Below are positions 26,039 to 34,942 of a stretch of 64,000 bases of DNA, piece after piece (the stretch's first letter is position 1; each line of letters starts with the position of its first letter). The stretch spans positions 1,302,001 to 1,366,000 of the forward strand of contig CAXXKP010000001.1 in assembly GCA_963663665.2 (NCBI GenBank). The letters are read 5' to 3'. The stretch comes from SABI01 sp963663665. Its GTDB lineage: Bacteria > Spirochaetota > Spirochaetia > Sphaerochaetales > Sphaerochaetaceae. Under the pieces are notes generated by a model that was given only the letters and a program-made list of their open reading frames with translations, did no database searches and was not told where the DNA came from. Position numbers and translations under genes: made by a program.

Positions 26039-27406
26039 ATGGCAAAGTTATGGCAAAAAGAGGTTACCTTAGATTCTTTAATGGAAGAGTTTACTGTTCA
26101 AAATGACTATATCATTGACTTAGATTTAGTGTTGAGTGATATCCTTGGATCTCTTGCTCATGCCAATGGGATAGCAGAAATTGGAATTTTATCACAACAA
26201 GAACTTGAAGATATTAAAAAAGGGCTTCTTTCTATCTTACACGAATACAAGAATCACACTTTCTTTATAGATAGGGGAGACGAAGATTGCCATACTGCAA
26301 TTGAGGGCCGTCTAACAACTTTGATTGGTGATGCTGGAAAGAAAATTCACACTGGCAGAAGTAGAAATGACCAAGTTCAAACCGCATTAAGGCTTTGGAT
26401 GAGGGAATATCTTGTAACGCTTGCTCATCATACTATTTTACTAGCACAAGAGCTTACTACATTCTCTTTAAGACACGAATCAATTCCTATGCCAGGAAGA
26501 ACTCATATGCAACTTGCGATGCCTTCCAGTGTAGGATTATGGGCGTCCTCTTTTGCTCAGCAGTTACAAGATCAAATAACCAATCTCTTATCTTTAAAAG
26601 ATCTTCTTGACCAAAGTCCTTTGGGGTCGGCTGCAAGTTATGGTACTAATCTTGCAATAGATCGTTCATACACAGCCGCATTGTTAGGATTCAAGAAACC
26701 ACAACAAAATGTTCTTTATGCTAATAATTCTCGAGGATTATTTGAGGCAATGATATTAGACAGTTGTGATTATATAGGTCTCACATTGAGTAAACTTGCA
26801 CAAGATTTATTGCTTTTTAGTCTCCCTGAGTTTGGTTACTTCTCACTTGATCCTCATCTTTGCACAGGTAGTAGTATTATGCCTCAGAAGAAGAATCCTG
26901 ATGGCTTAGAATTAACCCGTTCAAGATCCTCTATGATTAGTGGATATGCAGTTCAAGTAAAATCCATCATTAGAAGTCTGCCCAGTGGATATAACCGTGA
27001 TTTTCAAGACACAAAAGAACCCTTTATGAAAGGAGCCAAAGCTACACTTCTTTTGGTTGATATTATGAGGCATATGGTAAAAGGTGTTAGTATTGATGCT
27101 CAAGCTCTGATTAAAGGGTGTAAGAGTGAACTTTATGCTACTGATGAGGTACTTAAGAGGATTAGCGAAGGTAAGCCTTTTAGAGAAGTCTATAAAGAAG
27201 TTGGAATGAATTTAGAGAGCGTATCTTTGTATGACCCAGTAGAAACCATTAAAAACCGTACAATGATAGGTTCAACAGGGAACTTAAATCTTTTGGGTCT
27301 TCAAAATGAATTGAAAGAGAAAGAAATAGAGGTACAAGGACAACTAGATAATCTAGTTGCCACCTATACCTCCTTATGTGGCGAAGAAATTTCGTTAGTT
27401 TGTTAA
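26039..27406 (+). CDS. argH: argininosuccinate lyase
   Basis: 455 residues, normal for ArgH. The fumarase/aspartase superfamily signature GSSIMPQKKNPD is near residue 280 with the catalytic Ser; HTGRSRNDQVQT near 100 and AGRTH-like PGRTHMQ near 157 are specific for argininosuccinate lyase. It cleaves argininosuccinate to arginine and fumarate. No argG or other arginine gene is in the window, so this is an isolated gene. It ends 1 base from the stop of the convergent neighbour. Confidence 0.93.
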   Translation: MAKLWQKEVTLDSLMEEFTVQNDYIIDLDLVLSDILGSLAHANGIAEIGILSQQELEDIKKGLLSILHEYKNHTFFIDRGDEDCHTAIEGRLTTLIGDAGKKIHTGRSRNDQVQTALRLWMREYLVTLAHHTILLAQELTTFSLRHESIPMPGRTHMQLAMPSSVGLWASSFAQQLQDQITNLLSLKDLLDQSPLGSAASYGTNLAIDRSYTAALLGFKKPQQNVLYANNSRGLFEAMILDSCDYIGLTLSKLAQDLLLFSLPEFGYFSLDPHLCTGSSIMPQKKNPDGLELTRSRSSMISGYAVQVKSIIRSLPSGYNRDFQDTKEPFMKGAKATLLLVDIMRHMVKGVSIDAQALIKGCKSELYATDEVLKRISEGKPFREVYKEVGMNLESVSLYDPVETIKNRTMIGSTGNLNLLGLQNELKEKEIEVQGQLDNLVATYTSLCGEEISLVC

Positions 27407-27407
27407 A

Positions 27408-27950
27408 TTATAATCTCCATAAGACTCCAGCAGTACTTGTAACTAGACCAACAAGAGGGAGGAGAGGTGCTTGCAGTACGTCTGCAATAACGCCACCGGG
27501 CAAGGCAAACACGATCATTGGTGCGTTAAAATTGGCAAACAATCCTATATTTTTTTCTTGAATCCAGAATTCTCCTTTGATTGCTAGGCCAGCAACACCG
27601 ACAAAACCTTCGGAAAAATCTGTGATTCCAAGGGCACTTGCTCCAATTTTTATATCAAAATTATCTCCAAGTGCCATCGGGTATGTGACATCAGCACTAA
27701 CTAAGAAAAATGCATTTAAGATGGCATCTAATTCATCTCCTGCGCCTGTGACTTCTCCAATGTACTTAATTCCTAATGGATAGTTTATTCCAGCTTGAAC
27801 TGCTAGTGGTCCGAGAGGGACATCAATAACAGCACCCGATGCAAGGAATCCAAGTTGCCCCCCAATGGCTAGTTTGTCGTTTGCTCTTGCAAATAGAAAA
27901 GTTGAAGAAATAAGTAGTAATGCAATGAGAATGATTAATAATTTTTTCAT
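27408..27950 (-). CDS. small secreted, probably outer-membrane protein
   Basis: 180 residues with a signal peptide (MKKLLIILIALLLISSTFLF, cleaved near ARA). The mature part alternates glycine-rich and hydrophobic strands (LAIGGQLGFLASGAVIDVPL, AVQAGINYPLG), suggesting a small beta-barrel or lipid-facing protein. No family is recognised. A GGAGG-like site precedes the ATG at 27950. Convergent with argH. Confidence 0.6.
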   Translation of the reverse strand: MKKLLIILIALLLISSTFLFARANDKLAIGGQLGFLASGAVIDVPLGPLAVQAGINYPLGIKYIGEVTGAGDELDAILNAFFLVSADVTYPMALGDNFDIKIGASALGITDFSEGFVGVAGLAIKGEFWIQEKNIGLFANFNAPMIVFALPGGVIADVLQAPLLPLVGLVTSTAGVLWRL

Positions 27951-28180
27951 AATAGCCTCCTGCCATACTTCGATAAATAAATAGTATCAATAACTATATT
28001 ATAACTATGTATAAAGACAAATGTATAATAAAATAATTACAATTTTGCTAAAAAAAATCTCTATAATACTCAATAATTTTACATAAATTATCGTTATTTA
28101 GAAATATTAATTAAAAAGAGAGATGAATATCAACATTTTCAGTGTTGAATTATCACACAATATTGTGTAAAGTACCGGCT

Positions 28181-29467
28181 ATGAGCATTGTTAAGCCACA
28201 TAAATTGGGAATTATCGCAGGCCCGGGGTCTGAATACTTTGCAGGCAAAGTAGTGAGACACTTAAGAAGGCTATATCTTGATCGCTATCAGAAGCTTAGC
28301 GCATCGTTAGTGAAGCGTCATGATATGACTCCCGAGGAGTTATTAGACTTAGTTACCCTTAATGATGACTTAGTAAATAAGAAAATTCCTAGAGGGAAAA
28401 AGCCAAAAGCTTATACTTGTCCTGATTTCGATATCCCTGTTCGATATACCCAGTTTGCTAATGGAGAAGTAAAATCTGAGATTTTACAAGCTGTTAGAGG
28501 ATTAAGGGTATTTTTTATTTACGATGTTTCAAATAGCTATCCTATAAAACTGTGGGATTGTGATACTCCTACAACTTTAAGCATAAATGATCATTTGATG
28601 TTCTTGTTTACAACCATTAGTGCACTTAAAAATAGTGGGGTAGAGAGCGTAACCTTGGTTCTTCCTACATACCCATATGCCCGACAACATAAAAAAGGAG
28701 CTAGAGAGGCTCTCACTGCTGCTCTATTTGGTAGGATGTGTGAGAATATGGGTGTAGAGAGAATTATTACTCTCGATATTCATAGTAGAGAAATTGAGAA
28801 CTGTTTCAATAATACGCACTTAGAGAATTTGCATGCCTCATATCAAGCTCTCATTAAACTTCATAAGATTATCGATTTCAGTGATCCAGATCTCGTCGTA
28901 GTTTCTCCTGATACCGGTGCCGTACAAAGAAATAAGTTCTATGCGGAAGCTCTTCATAGACCTTTGGCAATGCTTTATAAAGAGAGAGATTATTCTGTTG
29001 TTTCAAAAGATGCAAAGAGTTCAAATATTCGTTCTATTAGTTTGTTAGGGGATGTGAAAAATAAAACAGTTCTCATGGCTGACGATATGATTGGGACAGG
29101 GGGAACTTTGTTAATTGCAATGAGGGAACTGAGAAATCTTGGTGCAAAAAAAATAATCTGTCTCGTTTCTCTCCCCTTCTTTAATGGAACTGCCCGAGAT
29201 GCATTTGATGCAGCATATCAAGAGGGAGTTTTTTATCGGGTGGTAGGTACTAATGCTGTTTTCCACGATAAAGAACTAACGAGTAAAGAATGGTTTATTC
29301 AAGCTGATGTAACTGAACTCTTTGCACGAGTTATCAGTCGCCTTCATCACGGACGTCCATTGAGCCCGCTCCTTGATAATCGACAATTCATTCATAGGTT
29401 GGTTGATATGAGCCAAGCCAATCCACAAGCTCCATTGCCGGGGAGCAGAGAGGTATACCGAGATTAA
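28181..29467 (+). CDS. prs: ribose-phosphate pyrophosphokinase, long form
   Basis: 428 residues from the ATG at 28181, well above the usual 315 or so. The PRPP loop VLMADDMIGTGGTLL near residue 308, the LDIHSREIENCF segment and VVSPDTGAVQRNKFYAEAL are all present. It makes PRPP from ribose-5-phosphate and ATP for nucleotide and amino-acid synthesis. The extra length comes from an N-terminal extension and an insertion (ALVKRHD...RGKKPKAYTCPDF) before the usual catalytic domain. The start is uncertain: neither this ATG nor the in-frame GTG at 28142 has a good ribosome binding site. Confidence 0.88.
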   Translation: MSIVKPHKLGIIAGPGSEYFAGKVVRHLRRLYLDRYQKLSASLVKRHDMTPEELLDLVTLNDDLVNKKIPRGKKPKAYTCPDFDIPVRYTQFANGEVKSEILQAVRGLRVFFIYDVSNSYPIKLWDCDTPTTLSINDHLMFLFTTISALKNSGVESVTLVLPTYPYARQHKKGAREALTAALFGRMCENMGVERIITLDIHSREIENCFNNTHLENLHASYQALIKLHKIIDFSDPDLVVVSPDTGAVQRNKFYAEALHRPLAMLYKERDYSVVSKDAKSSNIRSISLLGDVKNKTVLMADDMIGTGGTLLIAMRELRNLGAKKIICLVSLPFFNGTARDAFDAAYQEGVFYRVVGTNAVFHDKELTSKEWFIQADVTELFARVISRLHHGRPLSPLLDNRQFIHRLVDMSQANPQAPLPGSREVYRD

Positions 29468-29568
29468 CGTCGGATCTTCTTCTCTTCTCGGCTGGTCAAG
29501 AGGCCCCAACCTACTTCAACCAAAAAGCGTATTGAAGGGGTAGTCTTTCCCAAAAATAGGAGTATTAT

Positions 29569-30762
29569 ATGGATTTATCAAATAGAATATCAAGTTTCCA
29601 AGCTTCTCCAATTAGGAGATTAGTTCCATACGCGAATCAAGCAAAGAAAAAAGGAATACACGTATATCATTTGAATATTGGGCAACCCGATATCAAAACC
29701 CCTTCTCAGGTCATTGATGCAATTAGGGGCTATAATCATGAAATTATTGCTTATGGACAATCGGAAGGAGATGAAGATCTTCGTGAGGCGCTTCCTCATT
29801 ATTATAGTAAGTATAATATAGATGTTGCTCCTGATGATATCATGATAACAACAGGCGGAAGTGAAGCAATTCAATTCGCTTTTATGACACTTTGTGATCC
29901 AGGAGATGAAGTGATTGTTCCAGAACCTTATTATACGAACGTTGGCTCGTTTGCAAAAGGGGCTGGGGTTGTACTTCAGAGTGTAACGAGCCGATTTAAT
30001 GAGGGTTTTAGTCTTCCTAATATCAGCGAGTTTGAAAAAAAGATTCATGCTAAAACTCGAGCTATTATGTTATGTAGCCCTAATAATCCAACGGGATATA
30101 TCTATAGCAAAGATGAATTACTTCAATTATTAGAACTTGTAAAACGAAAAGATCTTTTCTTAATAGTTGATGAAGTCTATAGAGAGTTTTGTTATGATGG
30201 ACACCATTTCATTAGTGCACTTACATTCAATGAATATGCTGATAGAGTTATTGTAGTAGATTCTTTCTCGAAACGTTACAGCATGTGTGGTGCCCGTATT
30301 GGAGCTCTTGTTACAAAAAACAAAGATGTGATTAATGGGGCTATAAAATTAGCTCAAGCGAGGCTTTGTCCTCCAGATATTGAACAAACGGCAGCTCTCG
30401 CTGCTCTTAGTACACCCGATTCCTATATTCATGAAGTTCAAGCCGAATATCAAAAGAGACGAGATTTTCTTGTTTCTGAATTACACAAGATTCCAGGAGT
30501 CGATTGTAGTATTCCAAAAGGAGCTTTTTACCTCATTGCGAAACTCCCAGTAGAAGATGCAGAAGATTTTTGTCTCTACTTACTCAAGGATTTTAGTTTT
30601 AAGAATCAAACGCTTATGCTTGCTCCAGCAAATGGATTTTATGTGGACGATTCATTAGGTAAAGATGAAGTAAGAATAGCATATGTCCTAAATGTTGAAG
30701 ATTTAAAAAATGCTATGGAATGCTTAGCTGTAGCACTAATCGAGTACAAAGCTAAATTCTAA
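29569..30762 (+). CDS. PLP-dependent aminotransferase class I (aspartate aminotransferase-like)
   Basis: 397 residues of fold type I. Visible motifs: HLNIGQPDIKTP at the N-terminus, the cofactor segments TTGGSEAIQFAF and CSPNNPTGYIYS, VDEVYREF, and the Schiff-base lysine in DSFSKRYSMCGARIG. This is the family of AspC/AspB and related transaminases; the exact amino-acid pair cannot be told. It stands alone 100 bases after prs and is followed by a terminator-like hairpin. Confidence 0.9.
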   Translation: MDLSNRISSFQASPIRRLVPYANQAKKKGIHVYHLNIGQPDIKTPSQVIDAIRGYNHEIIAYGQSEGDEDLREALPHYYSKYNIDVAPDDIMITTGGSEAIQFAFMTLCDPGDEVIVPEPYYTNVGSFAKGAGVVLQSVTSRFNEGFSLPNISEFEKKIHAKTRAIMLCSPNNPTGYIYSKDELLQLLELVKRKDLFLIVDEVYREFCYDGHHFISALTFNEYADRVIVVDSFSKRYSMCGARIGALVTKNKDVINGAIKLAQARLCPPDIEQTAALAALSTPDSYIHEVQAEYQKRRDFLVSELHKIPGVDCSIPKGAFYLIAKLPVEDAEDFCLYLLKDFSFKNQTLMLAPANGFYVDDSLGKDEVRIAYVLNVEDLKNAMECLAVALIEYKAKF

Positions 30763-30794
30763 TAACGGAATTTGTTGAAAAAATTCTCTTGATA

Positions 30795-30827
30795 AGGACC
30801 TGTGGTATATCGAACAGGTTCTTTTTG
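30795..30827 (+). terminator. terminator after the aminotransferase gene
   Basis: AGGACCTGT (30795-30803) pairs with ACAGGTTCT (30814-30822) with one G-T pair; a short T run follows. It lies 33 bases after the stop codon. Confidence 0.65.
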
Positions 30828-31035
30828 TTATAAATACCTGCTCTTTTTTGCAAAAATTATTTTTAAATCATACTCAAGTAAAGAGTTATAATTACATTTA
30901 AATATTTGTAACAATTAAAGATAAAAATTGTTTCTTATTATAGTATTCAGACATTAATAAATCTGTTATGCTTTGTATATAAGAAATTTTGCAACTTAGT
31001 ATTTACATATCTTATTAAAAATTAGGGTGGTAGTT

Positions 31036-32868
31036 ATGAGATATAGTATTGAAAGAATTGTAAAACGAATCCTTTTAATGGCTACAGATTCTTTCTTGAT
31101 TTTTATGAGTATGTTGCTAGCTACATTTACCACGCATTCTACATCTGACACAATTATTCATAGCCCATATATCCTAGGGGGCATAATTCTTCTTCATCTT
31201 ATTATTCTTACTTCTTCAAAAGTATATTCTATCCGATTAATAGATAGTTCTCTTGAGCTTGTGTTACGAGGTGGTTTTGCAATTATCTTAACATCTGTTG
31301 TCTCTGCAGTAGGTCTGCTTCTATTGACGAAAGATTTCTCCATAGTCTTTAGAACTCTTCTTCCGTTCTTTTCATATACAACATTACTTTTATTAGGATA
31401 CCGAATAATCTATCGAATATCACAATCATATCGATTGAAATCTCCAACTTTCGATAATTCTTCGAAAGCTCTTATATATGGGGCTGGTGAAATTGGAATG
31501 CAACTTGTCAGGCAACATTTTAAAAATAAATTACAATTCTCAGTTGCTGGATTCATTGATGATAATCCTATAAAAAAAGGAGCTATGATTAATGGAGTAA
31601 GAGTTCTCGGAGACATAGATCAAATGAGCGATGTTTTTCGGTCTTCTAATATTCAATTTCTTATTATTGCTATCACAAACCTTTCTGGTGATAAAATGAA
31701 GAGAGCCCTTGATATTGCAGAAAGATTTGGGATTGAAGTGAAAATTATCCCTTCTCTTTTTGAAATAGAGAGTAAAAAGAAGAATGTAGCGGACATTAGA
31801 TCAATAAATTTCGAAGATATGTTAGGACGATCACCTGTAGTTCTTGATAGAGAGCCAATAAAGAGTATGGTAAGTGGTAAAAGGATTCTAGTTACCGGAG
31901 CAGGTGGGTCGATTGGAAGTGAGATTTGTCGTCAACTTTTAGAGTACGATCCTAAAAAGCTCCTTTTGCTCGATATCGATGAGTCTGAGTTGCATGACCT
32001 TTCCCTTAGACTTCATAATTACAGTAATGAGTTTAGTGAAAAAATTTTTCCAATCGTATGTGATGTGCGAGAGTCAGCTAAAGTCGAACTTATTTTTAAA
32101 ACATACGAGCCAGAGATAGTTTTCCATGCAGCTGCTCTAAAGCATGTTCCTATGATGGAATACTACCCTGAAGAGGCAGTGAAAACCAATATTATGGGAA
32201 CATATCATGTGTTGAAGAATGCAGTGAAATATAAGGCAGCAAAATGCATTGTCATTTCAACAGATAAAGCAGTAAACCCCACTAATGTTATGGGTGCTAC
32301 GAAAAGGATTGCAGAGAAAATTGCGAGAATGCTAAGTACTCCGGAAACACAAATTGTTGCAGTGAGATTTGGGAATGTTCTGGGTAGCAGAGGTTCTATG
32401 TTACCTCTCTTCCTAGAACAAATGAGGAACGGTCTTCCAATTACCGTGACTGACAAGAAAATTATTCGATACTTCATGACAATTCCTGAAGCCGTCTCGC
32501 TCGTTTTCCAAGCTGGCTCGCTAGGGAATGGTGGAGAAGTCATGGTATTAGAGATGGGAGACCCTGTGAATATTTATGAGTTTGCTAACAGAATAGTGAA
32601 GTATTTTGGTGATGGAAGAAGTAAAATCGTTATTACGGGATTACGACCAGGGGAGAAATTATACGAAGAAAAATTAAGTGACCAAGATAATACAATACCT
32701 ACCGATAATCCTAAGGTTTATAAGGCAAAAGTTAATGGTGCATTTGATAGAGAGACTTTCGAAGAATTCTATACACAAATTCCTATATTAACACCAGAAG
32801 AAATGATTACTACTCTGCAAAAATTTGTTCCAGAGTTCACACGTCCTGGTCGTCATGTGATAGGATAA
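31036..32868 (+). CDS. CapD/FlaA1-like nucleoside-diphosphate-sugar 4,6-dehydratase
   Basis: 610 residues from the ATG at 31036 (GGTGG 6 bases upstream; the in-frame GTG at 31027 overlaps that site). About 1-130 holds four membrane helices. A first Rossmann part has IYGAGEIGMQL, and the catalytic SDR domain has VTGAGGSIGSEICRQLL for NAD and STDKAVNPTNVMGATKR for the catalytic Asp/Lys set of 4,6-dehydratases. Enzymes of this type act on UDP-GlcNAc in capsule, O-antigen or flagellin glycan synthesis at the inner membrane. It precedes a LoaP-like antiterminator by 4 bases, so the two form an operon. Confidence 0.9.
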   Translation: MRYSIERIVKRILLMATDSFLIFMSMLLATFTTHSTSDTIIHSPYILGGIILLHLIILTSSKVYSIRLIDSSLELVLRGGFAIILTSVVSAVGLLLLTKDFSIVFRTLLPFFSYTTLLLLGYRIIYRISQSYRLKSPTFDNSSKALIYGAGEIGMQLVRQHFKNKLQFSVAGFIDDNPIKKGAMINGVRVLGDIDQMSDVFRSSNIQFLIIAITNLSGDKMKRALDIAERFGIEVKIIPSLFEIESKKKNVADIRSINFEDMLGRSPVVLDREPIKSMVSGKRILVTGAGGSIGSEICRQLLEYDPKKLLLLDIDESELHDLSLRLHNYSNEFSEKIFPIVCDVRESAKVELIFKTYEPEIVFHAAALKHVPMMEYYPEEAVKTNIMGTYHVLKNAVKYKAAKCIVISTDKAVNPTNVMGATKRIAEKIARMLSTPETQIVAVRFGNVLGSRGSMLPLFLEQMRNGLPITVTDKKIIRYFMTIPEAVSLVFQAGSLGNGGEVMVLEMGDPVNIYEFANRIVKYFGDGRSKIVITGLRPGEKLYEEKLSDQDNTIPTDNPKVYKAKVNGAFDRETFEEFYTQIPILTPEEMITTLQKFVPEFTRPGRHVIG

Positions 32869-32872
32869 TACG

Positions 32873-33412
32873 ATGAAGAGTTATTGCCTCTATTGTAAAT
32901 CAGGAAGTGAAGAAAAACTTGTCTATACTATTAGAAAGGGTGTGAATGAACTTCTTAATGAAGAGATAGATGTATTATTCCCTATTCGAATCATGCAACA
33001 GAAGAAAAAAGGTAAATGGAGTAAGGTTAAGCAACCCCTGATTCCCGGGTATATCTTCATTTATCTTGAGGATGATATCCCTTTACCCCTATTTCTAATT
33101 AATCAAGAGAGGAATGCATACAAAATTCTGAGAAATACGGATCTTTCATTAGCTCTAAAGGGTGCAGATGAAGAGTATGCTACATGGGTTTATAATCACC
33201 AAGGAACGATCACTCCTAGTACGGTGAAGTTTGAAGAAGGGCGACTGGTTAAGATTATTGATGGACCCCTTTTCGATATGAAAGGTGAAATAATAAAAGT
33301 TGATCGCCACCATAAAAGAGTTCATGTTGCCTTCGATTTCGGTGGTAAAAGACAAATCATAAATGTGAGTATTCAAGATATCTCTGATCCAGAATCACAG
33401 GTTATTTCTTGA
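32873..33412 (+). CDS. LoaP/UpxY-type NusG paralogue (specialised antiterminator)
   Basis: 179 residues. An N-terminal NGN domain starts MKSYCLYCKSGSEEKLVY and includes PLIPGYIFIYLE. The C-terminal KOW domain (about 120-170) reads VKIIDGPLFDMKGEIIKVD. This is the LoaP group of operon-specific NusG paralogues known from Firmicutes and spirochaetes, where they drive read-through of long polysaccharide or metabolite operons. Here the gene follows the CapD-like gene but the genes beyond are convergent, so the target operon must be elsewhere. It overlaps the convergent LuxR gene by 11 bases. Confidence 0.85.
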   Translation: MKSYCLYCKSGSEEKLVYTIRKGVNELLNEEIDVLFPIRIMQQKKKGKWSKVKQPLIPGYIFIYLEDDIPLPLFLINQERNAYKILRNTDLSLALKGADEEYATWVYNHQGTITPSTVKFEEGRLVKIIDGPLFDMKGEIIKVDRHHKRVHVAFDFGGKRQIINVSIQDISDPESQVIS

Positions 33413-34352
33413 CCTGCTTCTTTCCATTCTCCGAAAGCAGTGAAAATAGTTGAACTCGCGTCGAAACATGCAATTTCTCATAGATATGTTTAACATGAGT
33501 TTTAACAGTATTGTGCGATATAAATAACTCTGTAGCTATTTCATGAGAAGTGTTCCCTTTAATCAATAATAGAAGAATTTCTTTCTCTCTAACACTGATC
33601 CCTTTAGAATTAAGGTATCCATCATGAATTTTTTTATCTTCGACCGGGTGTTCATACTCCTGGAAATATCTGCGAGCAATAAAATAGTAAAGATATACGA
33701 CAAAAACTGAATAGCTCAAATAGGCAATCTTAAAATTTTGATTCCTAAAAAAAATGAGATCTACAGGGAATGTGAATAAAAGAGGGCAAAATGTTGCTAT
33801 TATTCCCGATAATAAATTCTCCGTCTCCCACCCTTTCGCAAATCTTTTATAATATAGTGCGCTTATCCCTAAGATTACCATGATATAACTTCCAGCAAAG
33901 AAGTGGTACGAAAACGTTATTTTCATTGCTATAACAATTTCCCAATTACTAAAATATCCTATAAGAACAATAGATGTGGCAAAGAACAGAATAATAATAA
34001 TTCGCATAATAAGAAGAGCGATAGATGTCTGTTTTGCAGTTGTTGGTAACAATCTTATCAGATATCTAGCAGCTGTATAGAGGAGTAGTGTAGTAAAGAC
34101 AATAGAAGCTCCCGTTACCCAAAATGCAAAGAGTTTGTAGTCTGTGTTATTTGCTATCATTTCAGGATAGAGTCGGTGTAAATAGGTCACAAATTGTGTA
34201 AGAATCATTTGTAGTGATAGGGGAATTAATATAGAGAGAAATTCAGCTGAATATTGGTCCCTTGCACGTACAAAGGTGAGCAAGCAAAGTGCTGTAATTG
34301 ATAGAACTAGTGAAGTTGTAAAAAATAGTAATACATCTGCTATAATAAACAC
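33402..34352 (-). CDS. membrane-anchored LuxR-family transcriptional regulator
   Basis: 316 residues. About 1-225 has seven or so hydrophobic helices; the C-terminal LuxR HTH (about 250-312) reads VREKEILLLLIKGNTSHEIA, then LFISHNTVKTHVKHIYEKLH. There is no receiver domain. Membrane LuxR proteins of this form are frequent in spirochaetes; their signals are unknown. It lies 62 bases downstream of the promoter of nothing obvious: the following DUF2147 gene is codirectional and upstream in coordinates of its start by a short gap. It may regulate the membrane-transport genes next door, but that is inference. Confidence 0.88.
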   Translation of the reverse strand: MFIIADVLLFFTTSLVLSITALCLLTFVRARDQYSAEFLSILIPLSLQMILTQFVTYLHRLYPEMIANNTDYKLFAFWVTGASIVFTTLLLYTAARYLIRLLPTTAKQTSIALLIMRIIIILFFATSIVLIGYFSNWEIVIAMKITFSYHFFAGSYIMVILGISALYYKRFAKGWETENLLSGIIATFCPLLFTFPVDLIFFRNQNFKIAYLSYSVFVVYLYYFIARRYFQEYEHPVEDKKIHDGYLNSKGISVREKEILLLLIKGNTSHEIATELFISHNTVKTHVKHIYEKLHVSTRVQLFSLLSENGKKQVKK

Positions 34353-34414
34353 ATCATCAGCTCCTACTTATAGATAGTGTGTTTATTGTACCATAAAGAG
34401 CCTTTTTGACATAG

Positions 34415-34927
34415 TCACTCATTTCTGTACGGAGTGAACGAAAACAGCGAAGGAATCTTTACAAAATCAGGGAAATCGCTTTCATAAGCAGGTAAAAATA
34501 TGGTATTTAAGCCGAAAGGCCCAATCTTTCCCCGTAAGACGAGATCTTTTTCATGTATCCAGGCTTCAGCACGATATGTTCTTCCATTTCGAGGGTCAAG
34601 GACTATCCCATTAATATATTTATCATCATCTAGAACAAGATCGTAGAATATATCTAATTCAAGTAATAGTGGAGAACCTTCTACTTTATTCGCAATTTGA
34701 GATGGATTCATATAGCTCTCAATAAATTTACCAGTTTTCTCGTCAAATGAAACTATAACTCTTCCATAGAGTTTATTCTCATGTATATACGATACAATTA
34801 TACTCGTTATGAATTCCTTTTTTTCATCAAGAGTTTTCCAAAAACCGACGATGTCCTTCTCTATTCCACAATTTACTTGCTTGATCATGATAATCAATAA
34901 TAAAAACAGTAGAATACTTTTCTTCAT
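34415..34927 (-). CDS. DUF2147 secreted protein
   Basis: 170 residues with a signal peptide (MKKSILLFLLLIIMIKQVNC). The DUF2147 pattern is clear: GFWKTLDEKKEF, KLYGRVIVSF, NGIVLDPRNGRTYRAEAWI and LVLRGKIGPFG. It is a calycin-like periplasmic or outer-membrane-associated family of unknown function. Cys20 could make it a lipoprotein. It lies 15 bases downstream of the beta-barrel gene and is probably the last gene of the RND exporter operon. Confidence 0.85.
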   Translation of the reverse strand: MKKSILLFLLLIIMIKQVNCGIEKDIVGFWKTLDEKKEFITSIIVSYIHENKLYGRVIVSFDEKTGKFIESYMNPSQIANKVEGSPLLLELDIFYDLVLDDDKYINGIVLDPRNGRTYRAEAWIHEKDLVLRGKIGPFGLNTIFLPAYESDFPDFVKIPSLFSFTPYRNE

Positions 34928-34942
34928 ACTTTTCCTCTATCA

